Assembly (NCBI GenBank): GCA_007129635.1
Contig: SKVE01000028.1
Coordinates: forward strand, 1 to 9,422
DNA: 9,422 nt
Direction: 5' to 3'
Source: Planctomycetaceae bacterium
GTDB taxonomy: Bacteria; Planctomycetota; Planctomycetia; Pirellulales; Pirellulaceae
Shown here: one piece after another, positions 1 through 7,599 of the stretch
Position numbering within the stretch: position 1 is the stretch's first letter
How the letters are laid out: every line of letters starts with the position of its first letter
Notes under the pieces: generated by a model
What the model saw: the letters and a program-made list of their open reading frames with translations, nothing else
What the model was told of the DNA's origin: nothing
Database searches by the model: none
Translations under genes and position numbers: made by a program

Positions 1-1
1 G

Positions 2-1447
2 GACGCGACTCGGATGAGCGACTACTGGCCGAACGAGCACTTGGATTCGCTGGCACTTTTGCAAAATGACCAGCCGCCGCTGGGCGAACCGAGCATCTTC
101 CGCGACTATTTGTTTGAAAGGATCGGCTATCGCATCGCGTCCCGCTCGTCGGTCAGCGCGATCTTAGGCCTATTCTGCGGCGCGTTGCTGCTGGCCGGCG
201 TCGGACTGGCCTGGCGACGGCGTCTGGAACATTTCGCCTGGATCTCGCCGCTGCTGGCGGTCGTCGCCACCATCCCGCTGGCAGCGCTGGGATTACAGGC
301 CCAGCGATCCGTCCCGGCGACGGTGGGCCAGGCGCAGTTGTTGGAAGTCTCGGACGGAGCGGACCAGGTGCTTGCCAGCGGCTTGCTGGCGTTCTACGAC
401 CCGGCGATGACCCAACCAGTCTGCGGAGCTTTGCGAGGCGGGGTGTTCCAGCCCAAGGAGAATGCGATGGGCGGTACCATGCGGCGGATGGTGTGGTCGG
501 ACCTGGACCGCTGGCACTGGGACAATCTGCGACCCACCACCGGGCTGTGGACGGCCGACTTTCAATGGTCCGACGATCTGAATCAGCGGCTGGCCGTGCA
601 AGGCACGTTTTCCGAGCAAGGCTTTGTCGCTCGCTGGGTCGACCAGCCGTTGCCACTGACCGACATCGTGATCGCCCTTCCGGGTCAGCCTTGTTTGGCA
701 GTGCGTCTGGACAACACGGAGCTGGTCGCTGGGCCCGGAGACGTTTTGCCGCCAGGACGGTACGTTGGCAGTGGGTGGCTGAGCGACGAACAACGGCGGC
801 GCCAAGTCGCCTTGGAGAAAATGCTAGGCCCCTGTTCCGCCAGCATGCAGCATGTTCCTCGCCCTTTACTATTGGGCTGGGGTGAACCGCTCGATTTGGA
901 CTTCCAGTTTCCCGCATCGGCTCAGCTCGTCGGCACCGCTCTATGGGCGATCCCGCTGAAGATCCAGCCGGCACGTCCCGGAACCTCGGTCGTCATCCCG
1001 TCGCCGTTCGTCGGATTGCGAGTCACCAGTATGGTCGACGGCCAGGGGGCATCGCCTTTGTATGACCATCGCCGAGGCCAGTGGATCGCCTCGAAATCGG
1101 CCTCCGAGCTATGGTTGCACTTCCAGGTCCCCGCGGCCGTGCTGCCCCTGGAAGTGGACCGAGTACGGTTGACCCTGCAGATGACGGCCCCCGGTCGTAA
1201 CATCGAAATCCGCTGTATTCGGGATCAGCAGATCCAGCAACTCGCGCGAATACAAAATCCGATCGGAGTGATCGCCGTGCCGCTGTCCGGCGATGCGTTT
1301 CCCCCGATGGAGCCCCAAGGCCGATTGACCATCGGCGTTGTCGTCAGCGGGATCGAGGACCAGACAGGCACCGTGGCCGAACAACTTTGGGAGATCGAAC
1401 GAGTCCAACTGGAGATCGCGGGTACAAAAGGAATTGGCGATGAGTGA
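2..1447 (+). CDS. Membrane protein of unknown function, ABC-operon partner (5' end probably outside the window)
   Basis: The reading frame is open to the left edge. The first ATG, at 14, has no Shine-Dalgarno before it, so I read this as the C-terminal part of a longer protein. Counting from that ATG (477 residues), a soluble stretch of about 45 residues precedes two hydrophobic segments (about 47-67 and 74-94) separated by an arginine-rich turn (WRRRLEH). A soluble region of about 380 residues follows, rich in beta-type hydrophobic alternation, with no catalytic motif I recognise. The stop overlaps the start of the ABC ATPase by 8 bases, which suggests translational coupling and a role with that transporter. 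It resembles the large membrane accessory proteins found next to ABC-2 or Gld-like transporters, but I cannot assign a family. The coding call is firm; the function is unknown. Confidence 0.8.
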   Translation, partial: DATRMSDYWPNEHLDSLALLQNDQPPLGEPSIFRDYLFERIGYRIASRSSVSAILGLFCGALLLAGVGLAWRRRLEHFAWISPLLAVVATIPLAALGLQAQRSVPATVGQAQLLEVSDGADQVLASGLLAFYDPAMTQPVCGALRGGVFQPKENAMGGTMRRMVWSDLDRWHWDNLRPTTGLWTADFQWSDDLNQRLAVQGTFSEQGFVARWVDQPLPLTDIVIALPGQPCLAVRLDNTELVAGPGDVLPPGRYVGSGWLSDEQRRRQVALEKMLGPCSASMQHVPRPLLLGWGEPLDLDFQFPASAQLVGTALWAIPLKIQPARPGTSVVIPSPFVGLRVTSMVDGQGASPLYDHRRGQWIASKSASELWLHFQVPAAVLPLEVDRVRLTLQMTAPGRNIEIRCIRDQQIQQLARIQNPIGVIAVPLSGDAFPPMEPQGRLTIGVVVSGIEDQTGTVAEQLWEIERVQLEIAGTKGIGDE

Positions 1448-2399
1448 AACGGTAGTCGAAACACAAGCGTTGACCAAAAAGTACGGCGAATTCGTCGCCT
1501 TGGACCAGTTGTCGATCACGCTGCAACGCGGTCAGATCCTGGGGTTTATCGGTCCCAACGGAGCGGGCAAAACGACTGCGATCAAGATTTTGGTTGGCTT
1601 GGCGCGACCAACCGCTGGCCAGGCACGGATCGCCGGCGTGGATTGTGTCCGCGAAGCTCGCAAAATCAAGCATCTGGTCGGCTACATGCCCGACCGCTTC
1701 GGAAGTTACGACAACATGCGGGTCCGTGAGTACCTGGACTTTTTTGGCGCGGCCTTCAAGATCCCCTGGCAAAGGCGTCGACAACGGATCGACCAGGTGC
1801 TGGAGACGACCGGTTCGACTTATATGGCCGATCGGTTCGTCGAAACGCTCAGCCACGGCATGCAGCAACGGATCGGGATCGCTCGCACGCTGCTGCACGA
1901 CCCCGAGGTGCTGATCCTGGACGAACCGGCCAATGGTTTGGACCCTCAGGCGCGGATCGAGATGCGTGAATTGTTATTGCATTTGGCTGCGATGGGCAAG
2001 ACGCTGATCGTGACCAGCCACATCCTGCCCGAATTGTCGCGGATCTGTGACCGGGTCGCCATTCTGACTCACGGTCGCTTGCGAGCCAGCGGGACGATGG
2101 ACGAGATCATGACCCAGGTCCGTCAGAAACGGTTGATCGAAGTCCAGTTGCCCAACCACGCTCAGTTCCAGCAGGCCTCGCAGACGCTGGCCCAGGCGTT
2201 GGGCGACCAGACGGCCGTGGTGCCGTCCGAAGCCGAAGCGATCTTACGATTCGAGACGGATCGGTCGGACGACGATCTGGGCGACGTGCTCGCCCTGCTG
2301 GTCAGTTCCGGCATCCGTGTGTCCCAGTTCCGCGTGGTCGTGTCGGATCTGGAGGATGCCTTTTTGACCGTCACACGGAGCGAAGCCGACGCGGCGTGA
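1440..2399 (+). CDS. ABC transporter ATP-binding protein, ABC-2 exporter type
   Basis: This 319-residue nucleotide-binding subunit should hydrolyse ATP on the cytoplasmic face of the permease encoded next. Visible motifs are Walker A GPNGAGKTT (38-46), the Q-loop region VGYMPD (80-85) with Asp where Gln is usual, signature LSHGMQQR (137-144) in place of LSGGQ, Walker B VLILDEP (157-163) with catalytic Glu162, D-loop GLDP (166-169), and H-loop TSH with His194. Q-loop and signature variants of this kind are common in the CcmA/ABC-2 exporter branch, so they do not suggest inactivity. The roughly 95-residue C-terminal extension after the core is also typical of that branch. I chose the ATG at 1440 over an in-frame ATG at 1338 because homology begins at once (TQALTKKYG) and AAAGGA precedes it. 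The substrate cannot be told from the sequence. Confidence 0.95.
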   Translation: MSETVVETQALTKKYGEFVALDQLSITLQRGQILGFIGPNGAGKTTAIKILVGLARPTAGQARIAGVDCVREARKIKHLVGYMPDRFGSYDNMRVREYLDFFGAAFKIPWQRRRQRIDQVLETTGSTYMADRFVETLSHGMQQRIGIARTLLHDPEVLILDEPANGLDPQARIEMRELLLHLAAMGKTLIVTSHILPELSRICDRVAILTHGRLRASGTMDEIMTQVRQKRLIEVQLPNHAQFQQASQTLAQALGDQTAVVPSEAEAILRFETDRSDDDLGDVLALLVSSGIRVSQFRVVVSDLEDAFLTVTRSEADAA

Positions 2400-2447
2400 G
2401 GCCGTGGATGGCTCGCCGGATTGCTGTTGACCCGGCCAACTGCCAAG

Positions 2448-2453
2448 AAGGAG
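2448..2453 (+). promoter_or_regulatory. Ribosome binding site that sets the permease start
   Basis: AAGGAG ends 8 bases before GTG 2462. It is the only good Shine-Dalgarno between the ATPase stop and the conserved HPIVQREF motif, so it favours the GTG at 2462 over the upstream GTG 2396 and ATG 2408. Confidence 0.7.
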
Positions 2454-2461
2454 AAAGCTCG

Positions 2462-4123
2462 GTGCCAAGTCATCCGATCGTCCAACGCGAGTTCATCGGC
2501 ACGATGCGTTGCCACCGTGCCGCCGCATCCGTCATCGTGGCGGCCATGGCCTTCTCGGCTCTGGTCCTGCTGGGCTGGCCATCCGACGCCCAGGTCGACC
2601 TGAGCGGCGCACCCGCCCAGAAGGTCTTCCGGCTGTTCGGCTACGGTCTGCTGGGCGCGCTGTTGCTGTTGACCCCCGCATTCCCCGCCACGTCGATCGT
2701 GCGCGAGAAACAGCGAGGCACGTTGATCCTGCTGCTGAATTCGCCCCTCCGGTCGTGGTCGATTTACTTCGGCAAATTGATCGGCAGCTTGGGGCTGGTC
2801 GTGCTGTTGTTGCTGACCAGTCTGCCCGCAGCCGCCGCTTGCTACGCGATGGGTGGCATCTCGCTGGACGGTGAACTGCTGCCGCTGTACGCCGTCTTGC
2901 TGTTGGTCGCCGTTCAATACACCTGTTGGGCACTGCTGGTCAGTACGTATGCCCCATCGACCGATGCAGCACTGCGTTATGCCTATGGCGGCGTTTTGCT
3001 GATGGCCGTCGTGTCGCTGGGCCCGCATTATTTCCTGCAGGGCACCGGCGGCTGGAAAGCACCGGCGGCTGAACACCTGCGCTACCTGTCGCCGATCACG
3101 GCAGTGATGGAACTGGTAGGGCACAGCGGCGTGGGCTCCAAAGGCCTGCTGGTCGCCGGGGACGCTTTCTGGCGCTTCGTCAGTTACTCGATGCTTGCTA
3201 CCGGGCTGTTCGCCGGTTTGACCTTGCTGCGGCTGAATCATCGCTTGTTTGATCGAGCCCATTCGCAGGGGCTGATCACCGACGAACGGCATTGGCTGAT
3301 CCGCACGTTGCGGCGGATGGTGTTCGTGGTCGATCCCCAGCGTCGTAAGCTGACCATCGCCCCGCTGGTGAACCCCGTGATGGTCAAAGAATTCCGCTGC
3401 CGCCGGTTTGGCCGCATGCACTGGATGATCCGGCTGGCGGCTGTCAGCGCGATGGCCTCCCTGGGATTGACGTACGTCGCCAGCCTGGGCTCGATGGACT
3501 GGGGGCCCGAAACGATCGGCGGACTGATGGTGCTGCTGCAAGGCGCCCTGATTGTGCTGCTGACCCCCGCCCTGGCCGCCGGCCTGATCAGCACCGAGCT
3601 TGAAAGCGGCGGCTGGCAGTTGCTGCAGATGACGCCGCTGTCCGCGACGCAGATCCTGATCGGGAAATTAGCCAGCGTGGTCTGGCCCCTGCTGCTGATC
3701 CTGGTATCCACCCTGCCCGGCTATGTGGTGATGGTCTACATCGAACCATCGATGTGGCTGCAGATTCGCCAGGTGCTGATCAGTCTGGTGCTGACCGGGG
3801 TGTTTTCGATCGCCTTGAGCCTGGCCTGCAGCAGCCTGTTCAGCCGTACCGCGACGGCCACTGCCAGCGCGTACGGGGCGCTGGCGGTCTTCTGCGGAGG
3901 AACGATGTTGGTTTGGTTGCTGCGTGACGCGCCGTTCGGACACGGTACGGTCGTCATCGCGTTGACGATGAACCCGATCGCCGCCGGTCTGGCGGTGATT
4001 CGCACGCCCGGTTTCGCGCAGTATCAATTGATCCCGGCTAGCTGGTGGTTCGCCGCTTGTGCATCGATGGTCTGCATGGCTCTGGTGATCTTTCGTACCC
4101 ATCGATTGACACGCCCCCAATGA
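2462..4123 (+). CDS. ABC-2 type permease, two permease halves fused in one chain
   Basis: This 553-residue polytopic inner-membrane protein should form the channel for the preceding ATPase. It looks like an internal duplication. The first half opens with HPIVQREF (4-11), has a TM at about 20-39, and carries the ABC-2 motif REKQRGTLILLL (81-92) followed by SPL and GK (104-105). The second half opens with NPVMVKEF (304-311) and repeats the motif as STELESGGWQLLQMTPL (377-393) followed by IGK (400-402). About 12 hydrophobic segments are visible in all. A single chain could therefore replace the usual permease dimer. I chose GTG 2462 because AAGGAG lies 8 bases upstream. An in-frame GTG at 2396 or ATG at 2408 would add an N-terminus with no match to the second half. 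The cargo is unknown; lipid, polysaccharide or peptide export are all possible. Confidence 0.92.
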   Translation: MPSHPIVQREFIGTMRCHRAAASVIVAAMAFSALVLLGWPSDAQVDLSGAPAQKVFRLFGYGLLGALLLLTPAFPATSIVREKQRGTLILLLNSPLRSWSIYFGKLIGSLGLVVLLLLTSLPAAAACYAMGGISLDGELLPLYAVLLLVAVQYTCWALLVSTYAPSTDAALRYAYGGVLLMAVVSLGPHYFLQGTGGWKAPAAEHLRYLSPITAVMELVGHSGVGSKGLLVAGDAFWRFVSYSMLATGLFAGLTLLRLNHRLFDRAHSQGLITDERHWLIRTLRRMVFVVDPQRRKLTIAPLVNPVMVKEFRCRRFGRMHWMIRLAAVSAMASLGLTYVASLGSMDWGPETIGGLMVLLQGALIVLLTPALAAGLISTELESGGWQLLQMTPLSATQILIGKLASVVWPLLLILVSTLPGYVVMVYIEPSMWLQIRQVLISLVLTGVFSIALSLACSSLFSRTATATASAYGALAVFCGGTMLVWLLRDAPFGHGTVVIALTMNPIAAGLAVIRTPGFAQYQLIPASWWFAACASMVCMALVIFRTHRLTRPQ

Positions 4124-4186
4124 ATCGAATGATCTTCAAACAAGCGAAACGCCGCAGACAAACTGAATCACGTTCGGAGGATACGC

Positions 4187-6001
4187 ATGACCATTCCAAA
4201 CCAGAAGACGACGAAGAATCCAAGCGTCACAAGCTGCCCGGTATGGCAACGGATGGGGATGCTGAGCCTGGTGATCAGCACCCTCGTCGCGTCGCCCCTT
4301 GTGGCGGAGCCAGCTTCCCAACTGCGTTTCGATTACGCCATGTTCCAAGATCCGCGAATCGAACTGCCCGATCCGATCACCCGCTTTCGCGACGGGACGC
4401 TGGAATTATGGATCGCCACGTTACAGTCGCCTGAAAGTGATCTGCGCCAACAAGCTCAACGCATGCTGGTCTGGGCGCATCACCGAGGACTGGAAGGCAT
4501 CGACGTAGCCATCAAGCCGCTGGAGCAGAACCTGGTCCAGCATGATCGGCGGATCGTCCGCTTGACTGCCGCCCAAGCGCTGGTGACCTTGGAGGCTCGT
4601 CAGGCTGCGGCCGCCCTGTTCCAGCAAGCTCAGTCTGATGGCCTGGACATGGCCCAGGTGGCCGAGCCATCGCTGGGACGATGGCAGTATCCGCCCATGA
4701 TCGAAGCTTGGCGAGTTCGTGTGGCGGACGATCGTGTCGATCGACGCCGCCGGTTGCTGGCGATCCGTGGATTGGGCGATTTGGGCGATCAGGCCGCGGC
4801 CGACGATATGCAGCAGGTTGCCGCAGACGCCCATCAGCCGCCCGATCTACGCCTGGCCGCCGCCATCGCCTTGGGCCAGATCCGCCGCAGCGGACTGGAA
4901 AATGCCGCCAGCCAGTTGCGCACTCGCCAGACGCCGGCCACACTGGTCGACCGGCTGGTCGCCGTCCAATGGTTGCGCTGGCACGATTCGGCTGAAGCCC
5001 AGGAACTGCTCGTCCAGATGGCCGGCGACGAACAATCGTCCGTGGCCGCCATCGCCCTGGAACGATTGTTCAAACTGGACCCGCAATCGATCATCCCCAT
5101 GGCCGACAGGTTGTTGGATCGCGGCGATGTGAACGTCCGACGGCTGGTCGCCCGCGCATTGGCGGCCTGTCCGTCACCAGAGAATCTGGAGCGACTTAGC
5201 CGGCTCGTGGGCGATCCGATCCCCAGCTTGCGCGATGACGCACGGCAGTTCCTGGAGCAATTGGCCCAGTCGCCCGAGTTGCGCGAGCCGTTGCTCCAGA
5301 TCGGTCGGCGGTTGATCGATGATCCACGATGGCAAGTGCTGGAGCAAAGCGTCATCCTGCTGGCCAATCTGGACGACGATGATGCTGCCGAGCGATTGGT
5401 CGAGCTGTTGTCGCACGAGAGGCCCGAGGTCTTTACCATCGCCGCATGGGGCCTGCGACGCTTGGGCGCCGATCGCGTGCTGACCCCGGCGTTGGAGATC
5501 GCTCGTCAGCGGCACGGACGACGCGAGGAACTGCTGCGATTTGTACCCGGCCAGCCCGATCTGGATGACCAACTGGCTCATCTGTTCGAGTTCTTCGGCC
5601 AGCAGCGATATCAGCCCGCCGACGACCTGCTGCGAACCTTCATCCCCAAGGATCTGACGATCTCCCGTTCCCGATCAGCGGCGATCTGGGCGCTGGGTTA
5701 CTTGCACGAGGATCAGGCACCAGACGATCTGGTCGAGGCGTTGGCGGATCGGTTGAGCGATCTGGATATCAACAATCCGGAAGACTCGCGAATCCGCCGC
5801 TTCTCGGCCATCTCGCTGGGCCGCATGCGTGCCATCGAAAGGCTGCCGGTCCTTGAATCCTTCAGCGAGCCCGCAGGCATCTACACCAGCATCGGTTATG
5901 CTTGTGCCTGGAGTATCCAACGCCTGACCGACAAGCCGATTCCAACGTTGGCCACCCCGGTAAGCTATGATTCTGAGTTGTTTCTGGAACCGCTTGATTA
6001 G
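4187..6001 (+). CDS. Exported HEAT-repeat protein
   Basis: This 604-residue protein is built almost wholly of helical HEAT-like repeats. The N-terminus has a long polar n-region, a hydrophobic core at about 23-38 and a plausible signal peptidase I site after LVA (residue 40), so it is probably periplasmic or surface exposed. From about residue 65 to 590, repeated helix pairs carry the HEAT pattern of hydrophobic residues with conserved Ala, Leu, Gly and Arg; examples are RIVRLTAAQALVTL, RRRLLAIRGLGDLGD, DLRLAAAIALGQI and FTIAAWGLRRLG. Such solenoids bind other proteins; no catalytic motif is visible. GGAGG lies 6 bases before ATG 4187, favouring that start over the in-frame ATG 4253. The gene lies 63 bases after the permease and 19 before the racemase-like gene, so it is probably cotranscribed. 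A scaffold or partner role is an inference. Confidence 0.9.
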   Translation: MTIPNQKTTKNPSVTSCPVWQRMGMLSLVISTLVASPLVAEPASQLRFDYAMFQDPRIELPDPITRFRDGTLELWIATLQSPESDLRQQAQRMLVWAHHRGLEGIDVAIKPLEQNLVQHDRRIVRLTAAQALVTLEARQAAAALFQQAQSDGLDMAQVAEPSLGRWQYPPMIEAWRVRVADDRVDRRRRLLAIRGLGDLGDQAAADDMQQVAADAHQPPDLRLAAAIALGQIRRSGLENAASQLRTRQTPATLVDRLVAVQWLRWHDSAEAQELLVQMAGDEQSSVAAIALERLFKLDPQSIIPMADRLLDRGDVNVRRLVARALAACPSPENLERLSRLVGDPIPSLRDDARQFLEQLAQSPELREPLLQIGRRLIDDPRWQVLEQSVILLANLDDDDAAERLVELLSHERPEVFTIAAWGLRRLGADRVLTPALEIARQRHGRREELLRFVPGQPDLDDQLAHLFEFFGQQRYQPADDLLRTFIPKDLTISRSRSAAIWALGYLHEDQAPDDLVEALADRLSDLDINNPEDSRIRRFSAISLGRMRAIERLPVLESFSEPAGIYTSIGYACAWSIQRLTDKPIPTLATPVSYDSELFLEPLD

Positions 6002-6003
6002 AT

Positions 6004-6010
6004 GAGGAGG
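6004..6010 (+). promoter_or_regulatory. Strong ribosome binding site for the racemase-like gene
   Basis: GAGGAGG lies 10 bases before ATG 6021, just after the stop of the HEAT-repeat gene. It supports the start that includes the complete signal peptide, rather than the in-frame ATG at 6063 that would shorten its basic region. Confidence 0.65.
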
Positions 6011-6020
6011 ATTTTTCTGC

Positions 6021-7550
6021 ATGCGTGTTGTTTTGCAAATCGGTTGGTTGATCCGACGAGCCATGTTGGTCGGCGGTCTGGTGTTTTGGAGCGGCGTCTT
6101 AGCGGTCGCCGATCACGATTCGGTCGACACCCAGCAGTCGCGGATCATCCAGGCCGCTCAGTCGGCGCGCGACGCCCGTCAGCAGGTCGCGGTAGATCCC
6201 GTCAAGCTGCCGATCGGCGTCTTCGATTCGGGAACCGGTGGATTGGCCGTGTTGGAAGCCATCCTGACGATCGATGCTTTCGACAATCGGACGAGCCAGC
6301 CGTTACCATCCGGTGACGGCCAACCGGATCTCGCAGGCCAGTCGTTCATCTACCTGGCCGACCAGACGAACATGCCCTACGGCAACTATCCGAATGTAGG
6401 GCGGCAACGGTTCTTGGAAGACTTGATCATCCAAGACGTTCACTTCCTGCTGGGCAACCGTTATCACCCGGACGAACATAGCCCGCCGGTCAGTGACAAA
6501 TTGCCGGTCAAGGCGGTGGTGATCGCCTGTAACACAGCCACCGCTTACGGAAAACATCACATCGATCAACTGGTGGAAGCCAGCGGATTGAACGTTCCCG
6601 TGGTCGGTGTGGTGGACGCTGGGGTGCGTGGCGCGCTGGAACACTTTGCTGACGGTCGTAGCGGCACCATCGGCGTTCTTGCGACCCGAGCGACGGTGCT
6701 GGCCGAAGCGTACCCGCGCGGGATCGATGCCGAACGCGAACGTCGCGACTGGAATCGCCGGCAGCAGCGGATCGACGTCGTCCAACAGGGCTCGTTGGGC
6801 CTGGCCGGTGCGATCGATGGGGCGGAAGAGTTTATCATGCACAACGCATCATCCAGCCGGCCTCGAGACGATTACCGTGGACCGTCGCTCGACCATCCAC
6901 TGGCTCCCATCGATCCGGATATCCTGCCGCGTTACGCCCTGGACTTCCGGAACCACGGCGTGCTGTACGACGGCCCTGCGGATCGCCCCACAACGCTGCA
7001 ATTGAACAGCGTGATGAACTACCTGCGCTACGATCTGGTCAGTCTGTTGGAAACGGTTCGTCGATCCCCTGATCCTCAACCCGTCCGCGCCATCATCCTG
7101 GCCTGTACCCATTTCCCTTACCTGCGAGACGCTTTCGAGCAGCAGTTGCAGCAGTTATTCGAATACCAGGAGGACGGTCAGTACATCTACCGTGACCTGA
7201 TCGCCCAGCCGGTTGCTTGGATCGACCCGGCCTATTACACCGCTCGAAAACTGGTCGTGCGTTTGGTCGACCAGCAGAAACTGGCTCTCAGCCCGGCAGC
7301 TCATGAGGGACAGACGCGAGCCGATTTTTACATCACCGTCCCATGCCACAGCCATCCGCAGGTCGGGCTCACGCCCCTGGGCCATTTCACCTTCGACTAC
7401 AAATACAGTCCTGATCGCCCCAGCCCCGACCTTGATTACCGAGCGATCCCCCTGCGGCTCGATCACCTGGACCAGGAAACCACCGATCGTCTCCGTCAAC
7501 AATCCCCCCGCGTCTGGACCCTGCTGAACGATTCTCAACAGGGTCCATGA
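6021..7550 (+). CDS. Exported glutamate-racemase-like protein (MurI / Asp-Glu racemase family), enlarged
   Basis: MurI interconverts L- and D-glutamate for peptidoglycan in the cytoplasm. This 509-residue protein keeps the family motifs: IGVFDSGTGGL with catalytic Asp69 (65-75), YLADQTNMPYG (111-121), AVVIACNTATA with Cys170, IGVLATRATV, and AIILACTHFPYL with Cys362, Thr363 and His364. Unusual features: residues 1-30 form a signal peptide (basic start, hydrophobic AMLVGGLVFWSGVLAVA, cleavage before DH); 192 residues separate the cysteines against about 110 in ordinary MurI; and the ACPL..VEEG segment with the third catalytic acid is replaced by GSLGLAGAIDG. Typical family length is about 260-290. 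GAGGAGG at 6004-6010 supports ATG 6021. The racemase fold is near certain and export likely. Activity on glutamate is uncertain; another amino acid or a binding role is possible. Confidence 0.88.
   Translation: MRVVLQIGWLIRRAMLVGGLVFWSGVLAVADHDSVDTQQSRIIQAAQSARDARQQVAVDPVKLPIGVFDSGTGGLAVLEAILTIDAFDNRTSQPLPSGDGQPDLAGQSFIYLADQTNMPYGNYPNVGRQRFLEDLIIQDVHFLLGNRYHPDEHSPPVSDKLPVKAVVIACNTATAYGKHHIDQLVEASGLNVPVVGVVDAGVRGALEHFADGRSGTIGVLATRATVLAEAYPRGIDAERERRDWNRRQQRIDVVQQGSLGLAGAIDGAEEFIMHNASSSRPRDDYRGPSLDHPLAPIDPDILPRYALDFRNHGVLYDGPADRPTTLQLNSVMNYLRYDLVSLLETVRRSPDPQPVRAIILACTHFPYLRDAFEQQLQQLFEYQEDGQYIYRDLIAQPVAWIDPAYYTARKLVVRLVDQQKLALSPAAHEGQTRADFYITVPCHSHPQVGLTPLGHFTFDYKYSPDRPSPDLDYRAIPLRLDHLDQETTDRLRQQSPRVWTLLNDSQQGP
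7516..7546 (+). terminator. Hairpin at the 3' end of the operon, possible terminator
   Basis: A 12-base left arm (7516-7527, starting GGACCCTG) pairs with 7535-7546 (ending CAGGGTCC) around a 7-base loop, with one C/A mismatch. It lies entirely inside the last codons of the racemase-like gene, ending one base before the TGA codon at 7548-7550 is reached by the final A. No T-run follows, so it may be a Rho-independent-like pause site or a 3' stabilising stem rather than a classical terminator. Confidence 0.45.
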
Positions 7551-7573
7551 GCTGTTAGAGTCTTCACCTGTAG

Positions 7574-7596
7574 GATGCGTGCACGGTGCGCGCATC
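7574..7596. repeat. Short palindromic intergenic element (hairpin)
   Basis: GATGCGTGCAC at 7574-7584 is nearly the inverse of GTGCGCGCATC at 7586-7596, with one T/G wobble pair. A realistic fold has a 9-bp stem and a 5-base loop. It is preceded by GTAGG, as in the neighbouring larger repeat. The style matches REP-like intergenic palindromes; TTT follows, so a weak terminator role is possible. Confidence 0.6.
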
Positions 7597-7599
7597 TTT

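Noticed and set aside
153..974. A 273-codon minus-strand open frame inside the first gene
   Set aside because: Arg/Pro/Ala-rich composition, no motif and no ribosome binding site; it is an antisense shadow.
1677..1863. Q-loop Asp and LSHGM signature of the ATPase as signs of a dead enzyme
   Set aside because: These variants are common in the CcmA/ABC-2 branch, and Walker A, Walker B with its catalytic Glu, D-loop and H-loop are intact.
2162..3541. A 459-codon open frame on the minus strand opposite the ATPase end and the permease
   Set aside because: The translation is a Gln/His/Arg-rich low-complexity string with no family motif, as expected for the complement of GC-rich coding DNA. The plus-strand genes have clear motifs throughout.
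4774..4791. Two tandem copies of TTGGGCGAT-like sequence in the HEAT gene
   Set aside because: It encodes the local GLGDLGD turn of a HEAT repeat and needs no further explanation.
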